The notes under the pieces were generated by a model that was given only the letters and a program-made list of their open reading frames with translations, ran no database searches and was not told where the DNA came from. Position numbers and translations under genes: made by a program. From Gerris lacustris (Eukaryota; Arthropoda; Insecta; Hemiptera; Gerridae): a stretch of 64,000 nt of DNA. The stretch spans positions 69,549,455 to 69,613,454 of the forward strand of contig OX578277.1 in the NCBI GenBank assembly GCA_951217055.1, given 5' to 3'. Of this stretch, positions 19,573 to 30,164 are shown piece after piece. Position 1 is the first letter of the stretch; each line of letters starts with the position of its first letter.

Positions 19573-22035
19573 TCATTGCTTCCTGTTTTTTTTATAAAAT
19601 GTATACAGTATATGAGGGTTAGAACACAGATTTTTCAACCTTGCGTAATCACTGAAAAGATGTTGATACCTTGTTATTAAAGCATTGATTCTTTCATCTA
19701 CTTGCTTCGTCTGCTGTGACGTCTCTTTTGCAGTGTTTGTTAGTATTTTGCACAACCTAGACCCTACCGGAAGGGGAATATTGAAAGCCATGATCCAATC
19801 TAACCCAAACAATGGAATCTCATCATATTCAACTACCCTGACAGGAACTAAAAGTTCTCTACCAAATGCTTGTACCTTCACATCAGCCCTACCCAGAGTT
19901 TTGAGAGGTACGTCCGAGTAAGCTCTTAGTTGAGGTATAGTATAGAGTTTAGGGATGCCTATGCTTTTCCAAAGGTCGGCACTAATAACTGACACTGAGG
20001 CTCCTGAATCGTACAGCATATCTACCTTACGTCCTGCAATTGTAACCTTCACCATAACCTTACTGGCTGTTTCCACTGTGTTGATCGATCTTAGTTGTTC
20101 ATAAGAGTTGTTATGCACACTGCTCCCTTCCAGTGGATCATAGTCTGATTTGTCTGCCTTTTCTGTAGCAGAATTTGTAGCAGGTTTAACTTTCACCATT
20201 GCTCTACCTTTAGCTATGCATGCTCTTGCAAAATGTCCTTTTGGTGAGCAAAGTAGACAGGTTCTATTTGTCGCTGGACACACCTGCCTTTGTGTGTGTA
20301 ACTTGTAACCACACCCTGGGCAATCTATGCCTTTGACTAACGTCAGCTTTTTTCTGGTGAGATCACTTCCAAGTTCCATGACCTGTGACGGGCTGTCGCT
20401 AGTCGCTATACACGTTTCACCCAATCGCTTGCATTGCAGAGCTGCTTGTTTTAAAAGGCTTGCTGTCGCCTCAACATCTTTTAATTTTGAACTGTTTTGT
20501 GGATATAGTTTTATCAGTTCCTCTTGCCATCGTTTGTTATTTATACCAATGACCAATTGGTCCCTCACCCTTTTCTCCAAAGATTTACCGAATTCGCACC
20601 ACGTCGCGAGCTTCCTTAATTTGTTCAAAAACTGTGGGACTGTTTCACCTACGCTATGAAATGTTTGGTGAAATTCCCTGCGCTCTGCCAAAATAAAAAT
20701 TTTCTTTCCATAATAGCCATTAAGATCTCTTGATAACTAGCTTCTCTGACATTAGTCGGTCGAAAGTGATCTACAAGAAACCTAAATGACAGAGTTCCAA
20801 TTTTAGATAGTAAGACATCTCGTCTATCATCATGCGATTCAATGTTAAAGAGATCTAGCTGTAGCTCAAAGGGTTGTATACAGGGTGGTCCAAAAGTCTC
20901 CCCCCCCCCCTTTTAACTTTTGAACGGTTTGAGATAAATTAATGAAACTTGGGGGATCTCTGCCATGCAAAGGAAAGTTTGTTTTCATGCAGTCACCCAC
21001 TAGGGGCAACCACCCAACTTCAAAATTTCAAATTGGAGTGCATATTTTTGATAGCATATTTGGATTCTACGGTGAAAAATAATAAACTTTTACTTGAAAC
21101 TATTTTTTCTATCTCCAATATTTTGCCCCCTACAGGGGGGCAAAGATAGCAAAATAACCCTTTCGAAATAGTAAAAAAATAACACTTAGATCGTTATAAA
21201 ATCTAAACGGTTTGAAATAAAGTAATGGAACTTGGGGGATCTGTACCAAGTAAAGTGAAGTGTGTAATCATCCACCCGCGTACTAGGGGCAACCACCATT
21301 TTGCCCCCAGGCGCTGAAATCTACGATTTTTATTCATTCCCCCCCCCCATAGGGGGGGGGGGGGAAATATTTTGAAGTAAATTTTTTTTATTTTTTGCCG
21401 TAGAATCTAAATCTGCTATAAAAAATATACATTCCAAGACAAAATTTTGAAGTTAGGTGGTCTGGGGGCAAAATGGGAGGTTGCCCCTACAGCGCGGTTG
21501 CATGAAAACAAACTTCCCTTTACATGGTACGGATCCCCTAAGTTTCATTAATTTATCTCTAACCGTTTAGATTTTACAACATATTATCGGTAGGGTAATT
21601 TTGCAATCTTTGCCCACCTATAGGGGGCAAAATATTGGAAATAGAAAAAAAAGTTTTAAGTAAAAGTTTATTATTTTTTACTGTAGAATCCAAATATGCT
21701 ACAAAAAATATATACTAAAATTTGAAATTTTGAAGTTGTGTGGCCTGGGGGCAAAGTGGGTGGTTGCCCCTAGTGGGTGATTGCATGAAATCAAACTTCC
21801 CTTTGCATGGTAAAGATCCCCCAAGTTTCATTAATTTATCTCAAACCGTTCAAAAATTAAGAGGGGGGGGGAGACTTTTGGTCCACCCTGTATAATACTC
21901 CCATTCCTTGTCGGAAGTGTCAAAAGTATTAAAATTAAATTTACTTACGGCATTTAAAACCAATTGTTTTCGGTTCAAGGTTTTCAGTTCTTCGTCATGT
22001 GAAGCCACTGAATTCGACTTTCGTGCTTTGACCAT
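19573..22035 (-). pseudogene. Gypsy-type retrotransposon gag-protease, broken
   Basis: The N-terminus reads MVKARKSNSVASHDEE at 22035, interrupted at 21890 by a foldback element. The frame resumes at 20876 (PFELQLDLF, RRDVLLSKIGTLSFRFL), is shifted near 20695, then stays open 20691-19573 for 372 codons. That part contains gag capsid (FHQTFHSVGETVPQFLNKL, KLATWCEFG), two zinc knuckles of which CLLCSPKGHFARAC is canonical CX2CX4HX4C, and an aspartic protease active site YDSGASVSVI with LFGLDWI. No RT, RNase H or integrase follows, and I found no LTRs, so the element is truncated as well as broken. Ancient genomic retroelement copy, no intact product. Confidence 0.85.
20881..21890. mobile_element. 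Foldback MITE inserted in gypsy gag
   Basis: 1010 bases with ends CAGGGTGGTCCAAAAGTC and its complement, flanked by TATA (20877-20880, 21891-21894), or equivalently a TA duplication with TACAGGG ends as in Tc1/mariner. Arms of about 300 bases are mirror images (GGGGGATCT, ACTAGGGGCAACCACC, TTTTGCCCCC). The middle (about 21200-21570) is another, diverged version of the same mirrored unit. No coding capacity. Confidence 0.75.
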
Positions 22036-22139
22036 TATCCTCGTCGCCAATGAAATAACATATAACTTACTAGCTAATATAACACATAAGAAAAATGTAT
22101 GTTTATTAAACGACAATACATCAATATCAAAACCCTAGA

Positions 22140-25100
22140 CATATAAATAAGAAGATACCACACTTGCTTTCCCTCACACCTGGGCAGCACTTGTATTTTG
22201 AGATATATCTTATTATACTGATGTTTCTATTCGCACAGTGATCAAATCCGAGGAAGGTATATACCACCCCACTAATTGGTCAAATTTTTGTTTGCTTTCA
22301 GAAAAAAAAAATGAAGATATACGTTAATTAATTAATTAATACGCAAGAAATTGATGCTGTTAGACTGGGTAAGATAAGAAATACAAATTTAAAAAAAATT
22401 GTTTTGCTGAGTAGATCTTTCAATTTTATTTTTTTATCAAGTTAGTTATTTCTATCAATATTTTGTGGGACCAACAAAATTTCGATACTATTTAAAAAGC
22501 AAAATTCAGTTTATTATACAATACTGCAATAACTTGTATTAGAGGGCCTATTTTTACCACTTTTGATTGCTGAAATTTTCAGTTCACAGATAACAGTTGG
22601 TTAAACTGGTCTGTATTAAATATTATTTATTGTGGTTAATTTATTTTAAACTGATCAATATTGCTCTTTGAGTTTTCTTACTTAACAAGCAATTGATTTA
22701 TATTATTATTATTTTTTTTTTTTTTCAGGATCAGGCATGTTGCAGTTTTGACTGGAAATAAGCATTTTGATGATATATCTGTGTAAATAATTAAATAATC
22801 TCATACTTACTTCCTTTCTTCCTTTTGTAATTGTTCTTTTCTTACTGTAAGATTTAGATTTTCTTTTGTTATTAGAAAAATAAAAGAAGACTTTTACTTA
22901 TAATTAGACTGTTACGATATAATAATTGAAAAAAAGTACTTTAACAATACATAATCAAATGTATTATCATAGACACTTCTGGAAGACATTAAATAAATTT
23001 TGTCTTCTTTGGAAAATTAAACAAAAATATAAAATACACTTATGAAAATATGAATGCACTAATACATAGATGTACAAATAGCATATCATTCCATTATGTA
23101 TAATTAAGAAGCACAAAGTTTTGCTAAAAAATAAGATGGTATTTACTTTTCAAACATTCTCTTTATAAATAAATAAAATTATTTTTCTTTATTTGTATGA
23201 TGTATTTCTCCATCATGTAATGTTTTCTTCTATTGGAATTGTTTTTTTCTCCCTTAGGATCTAAGAGGTTTGAGGTAAGAGGTTTTCCAAATGATTTCAT
23301 TGAAAGGATTGTACGGACATTGGTCTCAATACAGGAAAAAATGTACTCAAATAGGAGAAGCATTTGAAGAAAAACCAAACCTTAATTGGTATTGTCCCTC
23401 TTGGTCTGTATTTATGGTATGGGCCATGAAACAGCTTTTATGGCTATGGCAGTCTCAGAGGCATGAAACTGCCTGGTAAACTCTTATAAGAGAGTGAAGT
23501 CCAAAAAGTGAGTCCTGCCATGGCAATCATCATCATTCTACAGTATTTTATCTCCATAAACGGAAGTCTAGGTGACAAGCAATTAAATAATACCCCCTCT
23601 AAGGATAATAGCTGGTTTAGGTTTACAGATGATTCCCTCTTCCAAGCTATCAGAGGCTAGATTATTTTTCACTGAACCTGAACAAGAGTTCAGTGTAATC
23701 TTAAGTTTTCAATAGTCTTTGAAAACTTGCTAATTGAAACACTATTGCTAGATGGCGCTGTTGATGTATATAAACCGCTTCCTCCTCTCTCTATCTCTAT
23801 ACTGTTTTGTGCATGAAGTATATACTGACCTCTATAAAGCTTAGTCCTCACTAGGACTTAATGTTGCAGGGCTGAATCTCGGCTGAGCTACAACAAATCC
23901 CATTGCGGGTCTATGTGATACAAGATTTGAGTCCCATCGAAACGGGCTTCTCTGAAACAATGTTGTGCAACATAGAATCGGGACAGCAACACAACATTTA
24001 GCCTTGGTGTGGACTAATCTTAAGCAAAAACCTAGTTGTTCAGTATTATATTATTTAATGTAGCCTCTGGTGGCAACGTTTTAAAGCTTGTTTAGTCCCC
24101 ACTTCCCCACCTTTGGACTTTTATATTCCCTCTCCCTCATCCTAATTTCTGTAAGCCCCATTAGTCCACTATCAAACTCATTAGCAGGCATTTCTCATTC
24201 ATGCAAATCTCACATTTTTTTTTTTTTTTTTTCTTCATTTAATACAGTCTATATTTAATCAAAAGCCTTTTTTGTTTTTTTCTTAACTCTATCCATACAT
24301 AAAAATGTTGGTCCTTTGTGCTGGGTGATTTTCATGAATGGTCATCTCGCTCAACGTTCATAATATTCCCATCACACAATTATGGATATAATATATTTCA
24401 TATTATCTCATAATCAATGACATAATTACATCACTTGCAGTACACATGTGTTAGTGACAAACAAGTATAACTGTAGTGATCCTGGTAGACATTCTTGTGT
24501 GTAAGAAAACATCCTCTCTATAAGATCGTGTGCGAAGGACTTGAGGTGCAGTTCCCTCGCCCCTCATAGCTGCGAGCCTCAATAACAGCACCGAATCATC
24601 TCTAACCAGCACCACTGATAACCATATTCCTCAAAGTCTTTATAGTTTTTTGAAGTATTATTTTAAGTGTATTTTTAAATAATTATCAATAGATGAATAA
24701 GTTTTTGACTCTGGTAATACCTGCCATATAACCAATAATGCTACTTAATTTAAAAATATTAAAAACACTCTAAAATTGGTATTGCTGGTACATGCTTAAC
24801 GATGGAAGCAGAAAAGCAGGGAACCTATGAACGATGGAAGCCTGTGAACTAAAAAAAATATTTTGTGATCCAGATTTATCTAAAACCCTAATGTCTGTAG
24901 ATTCATTATCAAATAATTTTGCTGGGGTAACCTTCTTGAAACATGGAGTTAAAATAATTAAAAATAATACTTACAAATAAACACAAGGTTTTTACTATAA
25001 ATCTTTTATATTTATGCATTTAGGTTGTGTAAGTAACCTGAAAGTTAATTTATTAATAATTATTAAATTAATTAATTAATAGAATAGTTTTATACTGGTA
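22140..25100. other. AT-rich intergenic sequence with unassigned repeat debris
   Basis: No gene established. A polypyrimidine tract plus CAG at about 22729 is followed by a short frame ending TGNKHFDDISV-stop, and TCTCCCTTAG near 23259 precedes another short frame; neither could be linked to a protein. Around 23400-23560 the sequence (GGCAGTCTCAGAGGCATGAA, GCCATGGCAATCATCATCAT) looks like SINE-derived text. Around 23845-24025 there is an imperfect inverted repeat (CTTAGTCC..GGACTAA). Confidence 0.35.
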
Positions 25101-25250
25101 TTAATTTGATAGAATGGTTTTGTATGAGTAAAGAGTCCATGTGCCAAGTTTCAGCTCGATTGGATGACTAGAAGAGGGTTAATTAGACCTTGAAAGATTT
25201 TGATGTCACATAAAAATAAAAGCTAAGTTAATATGAAGGATTTAATAAAA
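25100..25250 (+). repeat. Short dispersed repeat, copy 1
   Basis: Contains GATAGAATGGTTTT, GAGTCCATGTGCCAAGTTTC, AGCTCGAT and AAGGATTTAATAAA, all of which recur in the same order at 27903-28050. Confidence 0.6.
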
Positions 25251-25929
25251 AAGAAGCGCTAGAAGGACATAATGAGGCTAATGGTCTGTGTGTCTTAAAA
25301 CTGGGTGAAAGTTTAAAACCAAGACTAGAAAAAAAGCTTTAGCTGCCGTTAATGATATCAGAAAGAAGAAAATCTAGACATCAGTCTAACACATTCACAT
25401 TAGATTAAAATGTTAGAATAAAAAAAAAAATAAAGAGAATAATTTCATACTAAAATACTGTTCAACAGAAAGCCAATTTGCAGATAGTTTTTACAAAACC
25501 ATCCTTATTTTACTTTGGACAAATTAAGGAAAAAATTTATGATTTGATCTATATTTGTTTTTTGAAGGGTGTTGGACTGCTTGGTCATTATACACCCAGA
25601 TATTTGTTTTATTATAAATTAAAAATAAAAATAATTTGTAGTAAAAAAAAAAAATTGTTAACATGAGAGTAATTGTTCATTTTAACATTTATTTATTTTC
25701 ATTAATTAATTAGATCAGGGTGGCCACTAATATAGCTTGACAAAATTCCCTGACATTTCCCTGACCTACTTCAGGTTTTCCCTGACCATTATCGATATTT
25801 AGTTTACAAGATTTACCTTTAAAAAGTTAAAGATCATCAAGCTAAAATAGAATACATATACAAGTTGATAATTACTTAGCCCAATGTTTTTCATATATTA
25901 GTTTTCATGTTTTCAAGAAAAAATTAATT

Positions 25930-26750
25930 ATTATTGAACATTTCATCAAAATTTGTCATAAAAATTACTTCGCCTCGGCGGGGAATCGAACCCGGGCTCT
26001 CTCCGTCCGCGTTTAAAGCTATTTTTCCCATGAACACGGCTTAAATTGTTAGATTTGTAATTATATGGACTACATTTTTTTTTTTTTTTAATCTAAACGA
26101 TTATTTTTTTTAATAAAACGTTTTTTGGGGGGTAGCGTCCCCAAATTTCAAGCTAAAATTCATTTCTCGACTTCGCCGTGGGGTATGATTTTTCTTATGC
26201 CTAGTATTTTGTCGGGTCCACACCGATTTTTCCTGTTAAGCGTTTTCCTGTTCAACGCTAAAAACTATAAACTAATCGTAACCTTTCCTTATTATCCTAG
26301 AAAGTAACAATTCACGTATTTTTACTTTCTCATGTAAAAGAGAAAGTATTGTGATGGCGCAAAAATTCGTTTTTAAAAAATGTCTGTGCAAACGCCTGGT
26401 TTAGGCTCCAGGCGTCTGCTGGGCCGATTTTGACGAAATTTGGCACAACATGTTTAGAAAAATCATACGCCGAGGCGAAATCGAGAAATGAATTTTAGCT
26501 CTAAATTTGGGGGCGCTACCTCCAAAAAATTATTTCTCGAAAACGGTTCCGACGATTTTGATAAAAAAAAAAAATTAAAATGTAGTCCATTTAAATACGA
26601 ATCTAACAATATAAGCCGTTTTCCTGGGAAAAATCTAGTTTACTGAGAAAAAAGCATAAAACGCGGACGGGGAGAGCCCGGGTTCGATTCCCTGCCCAGG
26701 AGGTTATTTTTATGATACATTTTGATGAAATGTTCAATAATAATTAAATG
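25930..26750. repeat. Mirrored repeat with tRNA T-arm-like motif
   Basis: Left arm 25930-26240 and right arm 26440-26750 are complementary, including GAATCGAACCCGGGCTCTC / its complement and AATTCATTTCTCG / its complement. Part of this unit also occurs at 61075-61560. The text between the arms contains GGCGCAAAAATTCG and CCAGGCGTCTGC. Confidence 0.6.
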
Positions 26751-26844
26751 CACATACGAAAACTATTAAATGGAAAAAACTGGGCTAAGTAATTATGAAC
26801 TCGTTTATAAGAAAGTTTGTCTGAGTTGTCTCAGACCGATTTTT

Positions 26845-27670
26845 AGGGTTTCGAGGTCGCCCTAGAAACCCTTATGCTTTTGGTAGTTCGTCCGTCCGTC
26901 GCATCTTAGAGTATATCTCCCGACCTACTGAAGCTGTAGACTTGAAATTTGGTATACAAGTTAAACTTTTTTGCCCAAAAACAGAAAAACTATTGCGGAC
27001 TTAAACACTCCAAATTTCTACGATCTGCGATCCATTGCGAGTATATCGCAATATTTTATATTTTTTGTAATTTTCAAGTTGGGTATCATTTCAAAGGTAT
27101 TGAAATATAGATTAGAAATATATATCGCGTTTCCAAAATGGCGGCCATTTTACCCTCAAAAAATTAGGACAAACCCAAAATGTACCCCCCCCCCCCCCGC
27201 TACCCCATTAGGACAGGAGCTAAAAATATGCATCTCTGTAGTCCAATGATATTTCCGGGAGTTGATATAAAAAAGTCAATTTTTTAAAATTTTAGGGGGC
27301 CGTAACTCGGGAGCCCCAAAATGTTTGTCATTTGAAAATTCGAAATTGGGTATCATCTTAAAGGTATTGAAATTTGGCTCACAAAAATATATCATTTTTC
27401 AAAATGGCGGCCATTTTACCCCTAAAATAACTAAATTAGTGCATACTACCGAAGATAGTAATGGATAATATGCACTCCTCGTTTATTAAAAGTGAATTTT
27501 TATACATATTTTTGATAAATGTTTCGATGAAGGATAATTTTGGTGCAAGAAAAGCGATATATTACATATTTTTGTTAAAAAAATAAATAATAATGTACTT
27601 ATGAATTCTTATGAACGAAGAAACCCTTTTAGTAACTTGCTGGTAAGTACTTGACGGGGTTTTTTTTGAT
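26845..27670 (+). repeat. CGTCCGTCC repeat family, copy 1
   Basis: Shares order and wording with 53235-53960: CCTAGAAACCCTTATGCTTT, TTCGTCC, TTTGGTATACAAGTTAAAC, AAAATGGCGGCCATTTTACC and CTTGCTGGTAAGTACTTGAC. Contains a poly-C run near 27185. Non-coding. Confidence 0.7.
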
Positions 27671-27902
27671 ATAATTTCTATAAGTATAGAGGTCGTTAAT
27701 CCATCTGCCTTTGTTCCAAATACAGCATTTTTTATTTTATTAGAAATTTCGAGAAAGTTAAGGTTTCTGTGCTTTAAAATGATGAAATAAGGATTTTAAT
27801 TGCCGGTAGATTTTCCCTGACCTATGACAAAATTCCCTGACTATTCCCTGTCGGCCGAAATTCCCTGACTTTTCCCGGTATTCCCGGTCTGTGGCCACCC
27901 TG

Positions 27903-28050
27903 TTAGATAGAATGTTTTTGTATTGGTACAGAGTCCTTGTGCCAATTTTCAGCTCGACTAGGATGATTGAAAAAGGGTTAATAAACCCTCCTTAGATTTT
28001 GATAACAGGCAACAGTGAAGATAATATAAAGGATTTAATAAAGAAATAAA
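27903..28050 (+). repeat. Short dispersed repeat, copy 2
   Basis: Paralogue of 25100-25250 (AGAATG, GAGTCCTTGTGCCAA, AGCTCGA, AAGGATTTAATAAA). Joining it across the hAT-like element gives continuous text (ATTAATTAATTAGATAGAATG), which supports the element's boundaries. Confidence 0.6.
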
Positions 28051-29777
28051 AGTACCAACGTGGCATGATACCTATAATTAAGTCATAAAATTAATAATAC
28101 ATTAAATATTTTTTAAACATGGTTTTAAAAATAATTGTAAAAAAAATTACACAATAAAAATTAACGCTTAACATATAGAATTAATCTCTCATTTTTTTTT
28201 CTGACACATTTTCACATTTATAAACATCAACATTATATTTTTTGAGTGTACTTGGAAACAAATACGTAAAAAAAAGAGATTTAACTAAACACAGGCATAA
28301 GAACTTCTTAAAAATGAGTTAAAAGAATATATTGTTTGCCTCACATTTCTGTAGTTTGTTAAGTCAAGCAATATATTTGGCAAGTGACATCTTGTGCAGA
28401 AGGTGAACAGTAGTCATATCTTTTTCAATTCTACAGAGATGTTCTTTAACAGGTAGCCTCTTAAATAGCCACCCAGGGCTAAGTATTCTAACTTTCATAG
28501 TATGTAATTGTTAAACATTAAAATATGTACTTGACTTGACTATCACTGTCATGCCAAATCAAAAGGTTGAGGAAAGACAGTTTGCCACGCTATGTTATCT
28601 GTTACTTCTAGAAAAAAAGATAATAAAGCTGTATTGGGATACAAAAATAATTTTCTCTCAAAATATAAATTTAATACAGCTAATTGCAGCTTTCATAATC
28701 ATTGTTCACAATATGGTCAAGGTAAAGTCAAAAATCATTTTCAAACTTACAATGGGATAAACAACTATCACAGCATATATCACTTCAAACAGAATATTTT
28801 AAGATGATTGACCATATTAAAAGTTCTGTTTAAAATTGTACCCACTTTTCCCAAGCATTTAAGTAATCATATCTATTTGACAGTTGTACTTAGATTTTAC
28901 CTTAACAGTGGCGGCCATACAAAAATAGTTTCTTTAAATCAAATTGATTCTTTTAGATAAAATAAAGCACCAGCAGACAATACATTGCGATGGAGTCTAA
29001 AATCTGACCACAGGTGCAATGTTTTTTTTAATCTTTTGATCTCTTAGCCTTGCTTCTCAAGTTTCTTTCTTCTTATTAAATAAGCACATTCATACTTTAT
29101 TTTCGCCTTCTTTTTTGGCAGATCTATTAATGCAAAGAAGTGTTTGACTAAAGTATTTATCTCACACAATTCATCATTCATTGCAATAGTTTTGTTAAAA
29201 AAAACTAACAAAAATAAAATAAGTTAAACTAACCCCCGTCACTGAAAGAGAGCATCTTTCTTAAGAATATAATTTAATAAAGACAGACTGACCAAAAAAA
29301 TGCTTTCTAATAATAATCAAATAATTAACTGAAGATTACAGTTCAGCTGTAACACTTAAAACATAAAAGTTGGTGTTTTTTTTGGGTTGATTTGTTTGGT
29401 TTGATGACTTACTAAGAAGTTAAAAACAAAAATGCATAAATAATTTAAGATGTAGCATTTAAATTGTGAGTCGTTAGAAGTCCAAATCAATATAGTGAAA
29501 GGCGAAATACGTAATCCAATGAGTTATTTTATTCTCATTTTTTGTCAAACACGCTCCTCCTAGTGTGGTATGTGCTGGATCTGACGATCATTAGATCAGA
29601 TCAGGCTATACATCATTATTTTGATACTTATATCGACGGTAAGTAAGTAATAGTATTATTTTTGGGAATTGAACACTTATGTAAAAGAGGATATTATAGA
29701 AGTACATTAAAACGATGTTCTAATATAGATAGAAAATAAAAAAATCATAGTTGAAATAATCCTTCACAGACAAGTAA
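28051..29777. other. AT-rich non-coding stretch
   Basis: No gene, RNA or structured repeat that I can support. Two overlapping short frames near 28536-28807 show no recognisable family. Confidence 0.4.
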
Positions 29778-29787
29778 GGTATAACAA

Positions 29788-30154
29788 CGTTGGGGCCTAG
29801 GTAGCCCGTAGCAGAGAGCGCTTGACTTGCAATCAGTCAAGTAGAGCAGTAACGGGAGTGGACAGTTGTAGGACAGGTGTCCAGTTGAGCCTTGAGCTCT
29901 GGGTTTAATTTCCGGACCGGGCCCCCCGCTCAATGTTTACCCAGCATTGTTTAAATAAATGGGTAGCTGCTCGAAAGTGTAGCGCGAGTCGACACTCTCA
30001 ATTCTATACATATCGAGTGGTGAGACATGGTTAACGACCAAACTCTTCATACTAAAGTAAAGAGTTTGGTTCCTAACCTGGGTTTGTTCAAGGGGCCAAC
30101 TAAGAGGCCTGCATCTTCGGGTGTAAAAGCCCCCCGGAAAAAGAAAAAAAAAAG
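29788..30154 (+). mobile_element. tRNA-headed SINE
   Basis: Flanked by GGTATAACAA at 29778-29787 and 30155-30164. The head resembles a tRNA 5' half (TAGGTAGCCCGTAGCAGAGA, anticodon-arm-like CTTGACTTGCAATCAGTCAAG); a degenerate B box GGGTTTAATTTCC follows at about 29900. The element ends in an A-rich tail (AAAAAGAAAAAAAAAAG). Head, tail and target duplication together make a complete SINE of 367 bases. Confidence 0.8.
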
Positions 30155-30164
30155 GGTATAACAA

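Larger units (their letters stand above)
25716..27902. mobile_element. hAT-like 2.2 kb non-autonomous element
   Basis: Ends CAGGGTGGCCAC and its complement GTGGCCACCCTG; TTAGAT flanks both sides (25710-25715, 27903-27908). Both ends repeat TTCCCTGAC several times. Inside is a pair of mirrored segments (about 25930-26240 and 26440-26750), each with GGGTTCGATTCCC beside GCGGACGG, then a region with CGTCCGTCCGTC (about 26845-27670). No transposase. Insertion split copy 2 of the dispersed repeat at 27903. The CAGGG ends suggest hAT, though six rather than eight target bases are visible. Confidence 0.65.

Noticed and set aside
23260..23480. Frame after TCTCCCTTAG with tryptophan-rich translation
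   Set aside because: Interrupted in all frames, overlaps SINE-like text, and no partner exon or family was found.
29745..29933. Minus-strand frame rich in proline and glycine
   Set aside because: It lies across the tRNA-headed SINE, antisense to it.
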